Origin: Planctomycetota bacterium
GTDB taxonomy: Bacteria; Planctomycetota; UBA1135; UBA2386
Direction: 5' to 3'
NCBI GenBank assembly: GCA_020638655.1
Contig: JACKIC010000001.1
Coordinates: 124,001-188,000 of the forward strand
Length of the DNA stretch: 64,000 nucleotides
A program made the position numbers and the translations under genes. Under the pieces are notes generated by a model. That model saw only the letters and a list, made by a program, of their open reading frames with translations. It did no database searches and had not been told where the DNA came from. Shown in pieces: positions 43,532 to 51,435 of this stretch. Every line of letters starts with the position of its first letter. Position 1 is the stretch's first letter.

Positions 43532-44296
43532 TCACGCCGGGTCGCCCGCCGCGGCCAACGCCTGCTCGACCTGCTCGACGACCTCGTCGACACCGCGCTG
43601 CGAGGTCTCGACGACGACGTCGGCGAGCCGGTAGAGGGGCTCGCGGTCGTCGAGGATGCGGCGCAGATCGACGAACGCGCGGTCGTTGTCGGCCATCGGC
43701 CGCGTGTCGCCCTGCGCCAGCACGCGGTGCCAGTGCTCTTCGGGCGCGGCGCGCAGCCAGACGGTGCGCGCGCGCGAACGCAGCAGCGAGAAGCTGTGCG
43801 GATCGGTCACCAGCCCGCCGCCCACGGCCAGCACCGCCGGCGGGCCGCCGAGTTCCTGCGCGAGCACCGAGCGCTCGGTGGCGCGGTAGTAGGCCTCGCC
43901 GTGCATCTGGAAGATCTCGCCGATCTGCAGCCCGGTGGTCGCCTCGATGCGCCCGTCGAGTTCGACGAACGGGCAACCGAGCCGCGCCGCGAGCAGCGGT
44001 CCGACGGTGCTCTTGCCGGCACCGCGCAGGCCGAGCAGCGCGATGTGCAACGACGCGTCGGGCACGGGCTTCGTCAGCAGCGACGGCAGGTCGAGCTCGA
44101 ACGCCGCCGCGAGCGTCAGCAGGCGCAGCACCGACGGGTTGGCGCTGCCGGCCTCGACGTCGGCCAGGAAGCGCTCGCTGATGTCGGTGCGCGCCGCGAG
44201 GTCGCGCCGGCTCCAGCCGCGCTGCTTGCGCAGCGCCCGCACCCGGGCGCCGAGCTGCACCAGGAACGGATGGTCGCGGTTCAGAAGTAGTACCAC
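43532..44296 (-). CDS. XRE-type HTH regulator fused to a shikimate-kinase-like domain (BzdR/BoxR-type, 254 aa)
   Basis: Residues about 13-70 are an XRE helix-turn-helix (LGARVRALRKQRGWSRRDLA, ERFLADVEAGSANPSVLRLL). Residues about 82-250 are a shikimate-kinase-like P-loop domain with Walker A GLRGAGKST (89-97), FVELDGRIEATTG, GEAYYRATERSVL, VLAVGGGLV and a lid ARP-type stretch (DTRPMADNDR). This is the architecture of BzdR/BoxR repressors, where the kinase-like domain senses an aromatic CoA thioester. No benzoate pathway gene is nearby. The GTG start overlaps the kelch gene's end by 16 bp. A true shikimate kinase with an attached DNA-binding part is the alternative. Confidence 0.85.
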   Translation of the reverse strand: MVLLLNRDHPFLVQLGARVRALRKQRGWSRRDLAARTDISERFLADVEAGSANPSVLRLLTLAAAFELDLPSLLTKPVPDASLHIALLGLRGAGKSTVGPLLAARLGCPFVELDGRIEATTGLQIGEIFQMHGEAYYRATERSVLAQELGGPPAVLAVGGGLVTDPHSFSLLRSRARTVWLRAAPEEHWHRVLAQGDTRPMADNDRAFVDLRRILDDREPLYRLADVVVETSQRGVDEVVEQVEQALAAAGDPA

Positions 44297-45825
44297 TCGG
44301 TCGAGTTCGTGATCGAGCCGCCCGTCGTCGCGCCGCCGAAGAACTGCACCTGCCCCTGCGGCGTCAGGAAGGCCGCAGCGCCCGCGCGCGCCGAGGTCAG
44401 CGACGGCCCCGGCGAGAAGGTGTTGGTGGCGGTCGAGAACACTTCACACGACGACAGGGCCACCGGGCTCAGGATCGTGCCGTTGCCGCCGCCGGCGAGC
44501 AGGAACTGTCCGCCGCCGAGCGCGAAGCCCTTGTGGTTGCCGCGCGCGGTCGCCATCGCCCCGACCGAGGTCCAGGTGTTGGCCACGGCGTCGTAGATCT
44601 CGGCGTTGGCGGTCGGCGTGCCGAGGTTGGTGAGGGTCAGCGAGCTGATGCCGCCGGCGAGCAGCCAGCGACCGTTGCCGAGGTCGATCGGGTCCGACAT
44701 CGACCGCGACGTCGCCATCGACGGGCCGGCGACGATGCTGTTGGCCGCGGGATCGTAGAGGTCGCAGGTGGCGCGCACCGCGGGCAACCAGCCGATGATG
44801 ATCACGGTGTCCCAGCTGATGCCGCCGAGCAGCAGCACCTTGCCGTCGGGCCGCGTGATCGCGGCGTGCGCGGCGCGTGGCGTGCGCAGGTTGGGGCCCG
44901 GCGTCCAGCTGTCGAGCAGCGGGTCGTACAGCTCGGTCGTGTCGACCGCGTCGCGCACCGCCTGCAGCTGCGTCGGCGTCACGCTCACGGCCTGCAGGCC
45001 GCCGGTGACCAGCACCTTGCCGTTCGGCAACAACGACGCCGTGTGCCCCATGCGCGGCGTGCCCATCGGCGCGCACGCCGTGAACGTGTCGAGCACCGGA
45101 TCGTAGATCTCGCAGAGCGCCTGCGGGTCGTTGGTCTGGTTGACGCCGCCGGTGATCAGCCAGCGCCCGTCGCCGAGTTGCGTCGCGGTGTGCAGCGAGC
45201 GCGGCGTGGTCAGCATCGGCCCCGCCGCGAACGTGTCGGTGAACGGGTCGTAGACGTCGGTGGTCGCGTGCGCGTTCTGCGCCAGCAACTGCCCGCGACC
45301 GCCCCCGACCACCATCCAGCGCCGGTCGAGCCGCGGCAACACGACGCCGAAGGCGCGGTCGTCGACGGTGAACGCGAAGCGCTGCCGGAACGTGCCCGCG
45401 ATGCCGAGCCGGAACGCAGCCGGGTTGCTGATGCGATCGATGATCGTCGGCCCGCCGAGCAGCGTGAACGCCTGGAAGTAGATCGCCAGGTCCTGCAGCG
45501 CCGGCACGGCGCCGAGCTGGTACGGCCCGAGCCGCATGTGCAGGTCCAGACCGCAGGCGCCCAACCACGCGTTCGACAGCAGGTCGGTGCCGATGTCGAC
45601 GGTGCGCGGATCCAAGGGATCGAACACCGACAGCGGCGTCGGCCCCGACTGGAACGACGGCACCACCATCATGAACTCGAGCGGGTAGTAGCCCGGGTGC
45701 ACGTCGAGCGACATCGGCCCGGGGGTCGAGCCGCCGGTCACTTCGAGTTCGAGCGCCTGGGCAGGAACCGCCGCGGCGAGCAGGGACAACGTGGCGGCCA
45801 GGAGGAGGGCGGGTGTGCGTGGCAT
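44281..45825 (-). CDS. Exported kelch-repeat beta-propeller protein (514 aa)
   Basis: A signal peptide (residues 1-24, ending AQA) is followed by about 140 residues of a beta-rich region typical of secreted planctomycete-type proteins. Kelch repeats then start at about residue 165: repeated 'YDP..DtF..gp.m..pR..Ht...L.dGr.l..GG' units (for example DVYDPFTDTFAAGPMLTTPR and ELYDPLLDSWTPGPNLRTPR). Six or so blades form a propeller. Function in binding is likely, with no enzymatic motif. It ends at the 3' edge overlapping the HTH-kinase gene start, so the two may share a transcript. Confidence 0.85.
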   Translation of the reverse strand: MPRTPALLLAATLSLLAAAVPAQALELEVTGGSTPGPMSLDVHPGYYPLEFMMVVPSFQSGPTPLSVFDPLDPRTVDIGTDLLSNAWLGACGLDLHMRLGPYQLGAVPALQDLAIYFQAFTLLGGPTIIDRISNPAAFRLGIAGTFRQRFAFTVDDRAFGVVLPRLDRRWMVVGGGRGQLLAQNAHATTDVYDPFTDTFAAGPMLTTPRSLHTATQLGDGRWLITGGVNQTNDPQALCEIYDPVLDTFTACAPMGTPRMGHTASLLPNGKVLVTGGLQAVSVTPTQLQAVRDAVDTTELYDPLLDSWTPGPNLRTPRAAHAAITRPDGKVLLLGGISWDTVIIIGWLPAVRATCDLYDPAANSIVAGPSMATSRSMSDPIDLGNGRWLLAGGISSLTLTNLGTPTANAEIYDAVANTWTSVGAMATARGNHKGFALGGGQFLLAGGGNGTILSPVALSSCEVFSTATNTFSPGPSLTSARAGAAAFLTPQGQVQFFGGATTGGSITNSTEWYYF

Positions 45826-45960
45826 CGGCGTCGGGCGGGCGGGGTGCAGCCGCGCATCATCACCGAACGGCCGGGCCTTGGCGACCGGCCCGGACGCGGC
45901 ACGCCCTCTGGGAAACCCTCATCCCCCACCCCGCGACGGCGCGCAACAGTCGACGAAAAG

Positions 45961-46210
45961 GCGGCTTCCCGAGCTTGCGGGCTTTAGGTGGATACCCCTA
46001 GATTCCGATACCCGTTGGCCTTCGGGCAGACGCATTACTCGCACAGCTCCCTGCTCTGCATTCGAGCCGAACCTGGGCGGCCGCTTCACCTTTCGCCGGT
46101 GTCGTGGCCAATCGGCTCAGGCGGGATTTCTCCTCTCCTAGCTCGCAAGGGCATCCCGCCAGGATGAAGAACAGGGTCCGGTCGGCGGCTTCGGCCGCCG
46201 ACCGGGTTTT
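45961..46210 (+). ncRNA. Candidate structured RNA or leader upstream of the cobalamin adenosyltransferase gene
   Basis: This intergenic stretch has no plausible gene but many helices on the plus strand. A 9-bp long-range pairing joins CTTGCGGGC (45974-45982) and GCTCGCAAG (46141-46149). A three-part hairpin has AGCCGA/TCGGCT, GGCCGC/GTGGCC and CACC/GGTG stems (46065-46117). GGCGGGAT/ATCCCGCC (46120-46127 with 46152-46159) encloses the 3' strand of the long-range helix, so a pseudoknot or a switch is possible. The stretch ends in a UUCG-capped terminator. No match to the conserved boxes of tmRNA, RNase P, SRP RNA or the cobalamin riboswitch could be found by eye. The 5' end is not defined. It could be a free small RNA or a regulated leader. 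Confidence 0.4.
46178..46210 (+). terminator. Strong intrinsic terminator with TTCG loop, 60 bp before the adenosyltransferase ATG
   Basis: CCGGTCGGCGGC / GCCGCCGACCGG forms a perfect 12-bp stem around TTCG, followed by GTTTTCTTC. The T-tract is only on the plus strand, so it stops plus-strand transcripts entering from the left. It ends the candidate RNA or acts as an attenuator of the next gene. Confidence 0.85.
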
Positions 46211-46270
46211 CTTCGCACCGCCCATTCCGCGCTGGCCCGGGCCCCGGAAACGAACTACGAGTTCCGCCAA

Positions 46271-46831
46271 ATGCCCATCTACACGCGCACCGGCGATCAC
46301 GGCGAGACGGGGCTGTTCGGCAACCGCCGGGTGCCCAAGGACCACCTGCGCATCGAGGCCTACGGCACCGTCGACGAGCTCAACTCGGTGCTCGGGCTGC
46401 TCGCCGCCGAGGCCCTTCCCGCGGATCTGGGCACCAGGTTGCAGGCGATCCAGAGCGATCTGTTCGAGATCGGCGCCGATCTGGCCACCGAAGGCGGCAA
46501 CGCCAGCCTCGCCCGGATCGAGCCCGCGACCAAGGACATGGAGACCTGGATCGACGCCAGCGAGGCGACCCTGCCGCCGCTGCGCTCGTTCGTGCTACCG
46601 GGCGGCTGTCGCGGCGCGGCGCTGATGCACGTGGCGCGCACCGTGGCACGCCGCGCTGAGCGGCGCTTCTGGACCTTGGCGAACGAACTGGCCAAGGGCC
46701 CGGCCAGCGAACACGCGCCCGACGCGATCGGGATCTACCTCAATCGCCTGTCGGACCTGCTGTTCTCCTGGGCGCGACTGGCCAACCACGAGGCCGGCGT
46801 CAGCGATGTGCCCTGGACGGGGCGCGCCTGA
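46271..46831 (+). CDS. ATP:cob(I)alamin adenosyltransferase, PduO type
   Basis: The enzyme makes adenosylcobalamin. The PduO-type N-terminal motif TRTGDHGETGLFGNRRVPK, the GTVDELNSVLG helix, DLFEIGADLAT, LPGGCRGAALMHVARTVARRAER and LNRLSDLLFSWAR are all present over 186 residues, the normal length. An intrinsic terminator lies 60 bp upstream, so the gene has either its own promoter in the short remaining gap or is controlled by read-through of that structure. It is a single gene on the plus strand. Confidence 0.95.
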   Translation: MPIYTRTGDHGETGLFGNRRVPKDHLRIEAYGTVDELNSVLGLLAAEALPADLGTRLQAIQSDLFEIGADLATEGGNASLARIEPATKDMETWIDASEATLPPLRSFVLPGGCRGAALMHVARTVARRAERRFWTLANELAKGPASEHAPDAIGIYLNRLSDLLFSWARLANHEAGVSDVPWTGRA

Positions 46832-46868
46832 AGCTCGCTCTGACGATCGTCCAGACCGCAGGGTCAGA

Positions 46869-47192
46869 TCACACCGGACCGGCAGCGGTGCGGCCCAGGC
46901 GGCAAGCGCGGCGCAGCCACATCATGGCGCGCTCGACCTCGCGGGGGCCGGTCACCGGGATCTCGACGAACTCGCGCGAGTGCGGGTCGCCGTCATCGGG
47001 CATCCGCTTGGCGCCAATGATCTTGAGCGCCTCGGTCACCTGCGGCGGGGCGAGCTTGACGACCACGCCCTTCTTGCCGAGGTAGGCGAAGACCTGACCG
47101 CGGACGAAGAAGCTGTCCTTGCCGTCCTTCTTCTCCCGGTTGACATCCTTCCAGGCGCAAAGCCGTTCGACAATCGTGGCGAGTGGATCCAT
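46869..47192 (-). CDS. MmcQ/YjbR-like small protein (107 aa)
   Basis: The short cytoplasmic protein reads DSFFVRGQVFAYLGKKGVVVKLAPPQVTEAL, then REFVEIPVTGPREVERAMMWLRRA. This is the strand-strand-helix plan of the MmcQ/YjbR (CyaY-like fold) or TfoX-N families, small proteins of unclear function. The characteristic final W-x-x-L-x-x-A is present. I cannot separate the two families by eye. It is convergent with the adenosyltransferase gene. Confidence 0.6.
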   Translation of the reverse strand: MDPLATIVERLCAWKDVNREKKDGKDSFFVRGQVFAYLGKKGVVVKLAPPQVTEALKIIGAKRMPDDGDPHSREFVEIPVTGPREVERAMMWLRRACRLGRTAAGPV

Positions 47193-47312
47193 AGGGGGCG
47201 AGGAGTATAGCCGAGAAGGCGCGGGCTCGCCATGCCCCAGCAGCCATTCTCACCGCAGGGACGGCCCGTGAGACGCGGCGAGACGGCCCGCAACCCGCGC
47301 CCGAGCAGGGCC

Positions 47313-48230
47313 CTAGCGCCGCGACAGCAGGTTCTTGGTGACCAGCCAGACCATCGCCGGATACTCGTCGAGCCGCCGCCGCAGGTACTGGATCGCCATG
47401 TCCCAGCCCAGGGCGAACGGCACGTAGAGCCGCGCCACGATGCCGCAGCGCTGCAGGTCGCCGAGGAACCGGTCGCGCGGTACGCCATACAGCATCTGCA
47501 CTTCGAACCGGTCGGGTCCGACCCCGGCGCGCGGCACCACCTGCTCGACGAAACGGCGCACGTAGACGTCGTCGTGGCTGGCGAACTCGACGTAGTGGCC
47601 GCGCCGCAGCAGCGTCTCGGCGAACTCGAGCATGCGCTCCTTCATCGCCGGCTTCTCGGTCAGGGCGACATCGGCAGGCTCGCGGTAGATGCCGATCACG
47701 AGGCGGACACGGCAGCCGGCGGGCAGACCGTCGAGGTCCTTCTCGGTTCGGAACAGGCGCGTCTGCAACACGCAGCCGACATCGCGATGCCCCGCGGCGT
47801 GCAGTTGCCGCAGCGCGTCGAGCGTGAAGTCGGTCCAGTGCCGACTCTCCATGTCGATGGTCAGCGCCACGCCGCACGCGCTGGCCTTCTCGGCGATCTT
47901 GCGCAGCGCCTCCAGCGAGCCGGCCGCGTCGCCGCCGTCCTGCAGCGGCGCGGTCGTGTACGACGACGGCTTGAGCGACAAGGTCGGTCGGTCCGCGGGG
48001 TCGATCGCCGCAGCGGCCTCGACCATCTCGAGGTAGGTCGCGAGGTTGCGGTCCGCCTGCTCCTGCTCGTGGATGTCCTCGGCCAGCAGGTCCAGCGTCG
48101 ACAGCAGCCCACGCTCGCGACGCAGCTTTTGCACCACCTCGATCGCCGCCGCGAGCGAATCGCCGGCCACATAGGGCTTGGCGAAGAAGCGGACCAGGAA
48201 CGGCGGGATGAAGCGGATCAGGGGGTTCAC
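47313..48230 (-). CDS. Proline dehydrogenase (monofunctional)
   Basis: The FAD-dependent TIM-barrel enzyme oxidises proline to pyrroline-5-carboxylate. It shows the family segments LSLKPSSYT, ALTIDMESRHWTDFTLDAL, GCVLQTRLFRTEKDL, CRVRLVIGIYREP (equivalent to RLVKGAYW), YVEFASHDDVYV, FEVQMLYGVPRD and YVPFALGWDMAIQYLRRRLDE. The GTG at 48230 gives 305 residues, as in small PutA-independent enzymes. The partner P5C dehydrogenase is not in the window. Confidence 0.92.
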   Translation of the reverse strand: MNPLIRFIPPFLVRFFAKPYVAGDSLAAAIEVVQKLRRERGLLSTLDLLAEDIHEQEQADRNLATYLEMVEAAAAIDPADRPTLSLKPSSYTTAPLQDGGDAAGSLEALRKIAEKASACGVALTIDMESRHWTDFTLDALRQLHAAGHRDVGCVLQTRLFRTEKDLDGLPAGCRVRLVIGIYREPADVALTEKPAMKERMLEFAETLLRRGHYVEFASHDDVYVRRFVEQVVPRAGVGPDRFEVQMLYGVPRDRFLGDLQRCGIVARLYVPFALGWDMAIQYLRRRLDEYPAMVWLVTKNLLSRR

Positions 48231-48406
48231 GGCGGGCCGGGGATCATGCCGGTGGTGCGGTTCGTTTGCCACTTGCACGCGGCTGCGGGCCGCGGCGCCG
48301 GCGCCCGCAGGAGCTGCGCCGGACACGACCTGCGAGCGGAACGCGCTCGGCCTCAAGTCCGCCCATGGCATCGGTCCGATGAAGGATCGCAGGCCAAGGA
48401 TCAGAC

Positions 48407-49930
48407 ATGCGCATCACGTGGTTGCTCGAAGCCGCCGACCAGCTCTGGGGCGGCGTCAAGGTCGTTCTCGAAGACGCCAACCGGCTGCATCGGCTCGGCC
48501 ATCAGGTCACCGTGGTCAGCCGCTCGGGGCCGCCGCAGTGGATGCGCGTCGAGTGCGGGTTCCGCCAGGTCACCGACTTCCGTCCCGAGCACCTTCCGGA
48601 CGGCGACGTGATCCTCGGCACCTTCTGGACCACGGTGCCGTGGGCCGCCAGCGCCGGCCCCGCCAAGGGCGTGCCGGTGCACTTCTGCCAGGGCTACGAA
48701 GGCGACAGCCCCAACAACGCGGCGTTGCGCGACCGCATCGAGGCGGTCTACCGCCTGCCCGGCGTGCGCCACATCACGATCGCCGGACACCTGACCCGCC
48801 TGCTGCGCGAACGGTTCGGCATCGAGGCCGCGGAGGCGCCCAACGCGGTCGACCTCGCGGTGCACCGGCCCGGCCCGGAACGCACGCCGACGGCGCCGTT
48901 CCGCATCGGCCTCGTGGGACCCTACCAGGTCGCGAGCAAGGACCTCGCCACCGGCTACGCGGCGTGCCGCCTCGCCCACGCGGCGGGCCTGCAGCTCGTG
49001 CTGGTGCGCGTCAGCAACACCAACCCCGATCCGAACGAACAGGACCTGCCGTTCCCGATCGAATGGCACCGCAACGTGCCGCCCGAGCGCATGGGCGACA
49101 TCTACCGCTCGCTCGACGTGTTCCTGGGCACCAGCAACAGCGCCACGGAGGGCTTCTTCCTGCCGGCGCTCGAGGCCATGGCCTGCGGCGTGCCGACGGT
49201 GCTGACCGACGTGCCGTGCGTGCGCGACCACGGCGCGGGCAAGGGCGAGGACCTGTTCTCGCTGTTCGTGCCGCCGGGCGACGCGAACGCGATGGCCGAG
49301 GCGATGGTGATCGCCACCAGCCTGCCCGAGGTGCGCACGACGCTGCGGCGCGAAGGCCTCGCGGTGGCGCAGCGCTACACCCCCGAGCGCCACACCGAGC
49401 TGCTCGACGCCGCGCTGCGTTCGTTCGTGCCGGCGCCGGACGAGTCGCGGCGGCCCGAAGGCCAGCCGACCGAGACGCTGACCGCGCCGCTGATCGCCGC
49501 CGGCGAACGGCTGCTCGGTGAGGACCGCGCCGAGGACGCGGTGCGCTGCTACCTCGCGGCGCTGTGCCTGCGGCCCGGCGACCGCGACCTGCGCTTCGCG
49601 CTGGCGCGCGCGCAGGAGCGCGCGGGCGACCTCGACGGGGCCCTGCACAGCTACGACGCGCTCGCCTCACTCGGCTGCGACGAGGAACCGCTGCACACCG
49701 CGCGCGGCCTGTTGCTGCACGCCAAGGGGCGCATGACCGACGCCGCGCAGGCGTTCCGCGCCGCCCTCGCGGTCGGCCACCGCACCGCCGACGCCTACAA
49801 CCGCCTCGGCGTGGTGCTGTTCCAGGCCGGCGACTTCCCGGGCGCGCGCAACAGCTTCGAGCGGGCCATCGTGCTGCAGCCCGAGCACGCCGACGCGCAG
49901 GCCAACCTCGCCGCGCTCGCCACGGCCTGA
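48407..49930 (+). CDS. Glycosyltransferase (GT4-like) with C-terminal TPR domain (507 aa)
   Basis: A good ribosome site (AAGGATCAGAC) precedes the ATG. Residues about 1-345 are a GT-B glycosyltransferase: WLLEAADQLWGGVKVVLED at the start, HFCQGYEGD, APNAVDLAVHRPGP, and the donor-binding motif GFFLPALEAMACGVPTVLTD. Residues about 365-507 are TPR units (RYLAALCLRPGDRDLRFALA-like, YNRLGVVLFQAGDFPGARNS, FERAIVLQPEHADAQANLAA). The TPR tail is like those in protein O-glycosylation enzymes. It is followed after 3 bp by a second glycosyltransferase, and the pair likely builds one surface polymer or modifies proteins. Confidence 0.85.
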   Translation: MRITWLLEAADQLWGGVKVVLEDANRLHRLGHQVTVVSRSGPPQWMRVECGFRQVTDFRPEHLPDGDVILGTFWTTVPWAASAGPAKGVPVHFCQGYEGDSPNNAALRDRIEAVYRLPGVRHITIAGHLTRLLRERFGIEAAEAPNAVDLAVHRPGPERTPTAPFRIGLVGPYQVASKDLATGYAACRLAHAAGLQLVLVRVSNTNPDPNEQDLPFPIEWHRNVPPERMGDIYRSLDVFLGTSNSATEGFFLPALEAMACGVPTVLTDVPCVRDHGAGKGEDLFSLFVPPGDANAMAEAMVIATSLPEVRTTLRREGLAVAQRYTPERHTELLDAALRSFVPAPDESRRPEGQPTETLTAPLIAAGERLLGEDRAEDAVRCYLAALCLRPGDRDLRFALARAQERAGDLDGALHSYDALASLGCDEEPLHTARGLLLHAKGRMTDAAQAFRAALAVGHRTADAYNRLGVVLFQAGDFPGARNSFERAIVLQPEHADAQANLAALATA

Positions 49931-49933
49931 GTC

Positions 49934-51319
49934 GTGCGCATCCTCTGCAACCTGCCGCTCGAGTGCTTCGACGACCGCGCCGCGATGCGCGGCGTCGAAC
50001 TGGTGACGTTCGGACCGGCCGAACGCATGCTCGTCGACGGGGTGCACTTTCCGTACGACGTCGAGTTCGATCCGTCGCGCGGCAGCTGGCAACAACTCGC
50101 CGAACGGCTGCCGCCCGGCTTCGAGCCCGACGTGCTGCTGCTCTACTGGCCCGATCAAGAACCGCTGCCCGACCAGCTCGAGAGCTGCCCGTGGCAGATC
50201 GTCGGCGTGGTCTCGGACTACAACCTGTCGCTGCCGTACCTGGTCGGCCTGTGGCCGTTCTTCGACGTGCTGCTGTGCGACCGCGCCGGCGAGGAGCTGT
50301 TCACGCGCCTCACCTTCGGCGACGTGCGTTACTGGTGCCAGTACTCGCACAAGCCGGCATCGCACCGCCCGTGGCCCGACGCCGGTCCGCGCGACCTCGA
50401 CGTCGGCTTCGTCGGCAACCTCAACCCGGTGGTGCAGCGCGAGCGGGCGCCGTGGCTCGCGCGCCTGCAGGGGCTCGGCAACTACGGCGTCGACGTGCAC
50501 GTGCGCAGCGACGTGAGCGGCGCCGACTACGGCCGCTTCCTGAACCGCTGCCGCATCGGCTGGAACCGCAGCATTCGCGGCGAGATGAACCTGCGCGCGT
50601 TCGAGGTGCCCGCCTGCGGCGCGCTGCTGCTGCAGGAGCGCAGCAACCTCGAGATCGCCGACTTCTTCGTGCCGGGTGAAGAGTGCGTGCTGTACGGCGA
50701 CGACGACTTCGAACACGTCGTGCTCGAACTGCTCGGCGACGAGCCGCGGCGCCAACGCATCGCGGCCGCCGGGCAGCGACGCCTGCACGAACACCGCTTC
50801 GCCAATCGCGTGACCCAGCTCGCCGAGATGCTGAGCCGACGCGGCCCCGGACGCCCCGCGAGCTCCGCGGCGGACCGCACCCTCGGCCGCGGCGTGGCGA
50901 TGCTGACGAGTTGGGCGGGCAGCGACGCCGTGGCGATGGCCGCCCTGGCGGCGCAGCGCGCCGCCCCCGACGACCCCAAGGCACTCAACCTGCTGGCGCT
51001 GGCCACCCTGCGCCTGCGCGGCTCGGCAGGCGGCGACACCGCGTGGCGGCTGTGGCAGCGGGCCGCCGCCGCCTCACCGAGCTACCTTCCGGCCGTCACC
51101 AACCTCGCCGCACTCGCCGCCGCCAGCGCCGACGACCACCTGAGGTCTGGCATGCACAACGAACTGGAGCGACGCCGCGCGAATCCGGACTGGTCGGATC
51201 TCGACGGCCCGACCCTGCCGCTCGGCTACGCCGCCGCGGCCGTCGAGCGCTCCCTGGCGCTGCAGGCCGCGGTGCGCACGGGCGATCCCCGGGTGTTCGC
51301 AACCGCCCTCGCCGTCTGA
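49934..51319 (+). CDS. CgeB-like glycosyltransferase with helical tail (461 aa)
   Basis: The GTG at 49934 follows the upstream stop by 3 bp. Residues about 1-300 match CgeB/DUF3880-type glycosyltransferases: LYWPDQEPLPDQLESCPWQ, VSDYNLSL, DVGFVGNLNPVVQRERAPWL, the helix SGADYGRFLNRCRIGWNRSI, and RAFEVPACGALLLQERSNLE with FVPGEECVLYGDDD. Residues about 315-461 are helical, TPR-like (AALAAQRAAPDDPKALNLLA). It is the same architecture as the upstream gene though the GT halves differ. It is presumably in the same pathway; acceptor unknown. Confidence 0.8.
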   Translation: MRILCNLPLECFDDRAAMRGVELVTFGPAERMLVDGVHFPYDVEFDPSRGSWQQLAERLPPGFEPDVLLLYWPDQEPLPDQLESCPWQIVGVVSDYNLSLPYLVGLWPFFDVLLCDRAGEELFTRLTFGDVRYWCQYSHKPASHRPWPDAGPRDLDVGFVGNLNPVVQRERAPWLARLQGLGNYGVDVHVRSDVSGADYGRFLNRCRIGWNRSIRGEMNLRAFEVPACGALLLQERSNLEIADFFVPGEECVLYGDDDFEHVVLELLGDEPRRQRIAAAGQRRLHEHRFANRVTQLAEMLSRRGPGRPASSAADRTLGRGVAMLTSWAGSDAVAMAALAAQRAAPDDPKALNLLALATLRLRGSAGGDTAWRLWQRAAAASPSYLPAVTNLAALAAASADDHLRSGMHNELERRRANPDWSDLDGPTLPLGYAAAAVERSLALQAAVRTGDPRVFATALAV

Positions 51320-51435
51320 GCGAACCCGCCGCGACGAGCGGCGAACTTCGCTTGACGCAGTCGGGCTCGCGGCGCACCGTGCGCGCCCTCGATTCGGCGT
51401 TCGCCCGCCGACGCACCCCACACAGGTCTCGCCCC

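Noticed and set aside
45961..46210. Cobalamin riboswitch ahead of the adenosyltransferase gene
   Set aside because: No B12-box-like sequence or GCCACTG-type element could be found; the structure found is different, so I list it as unassigned.
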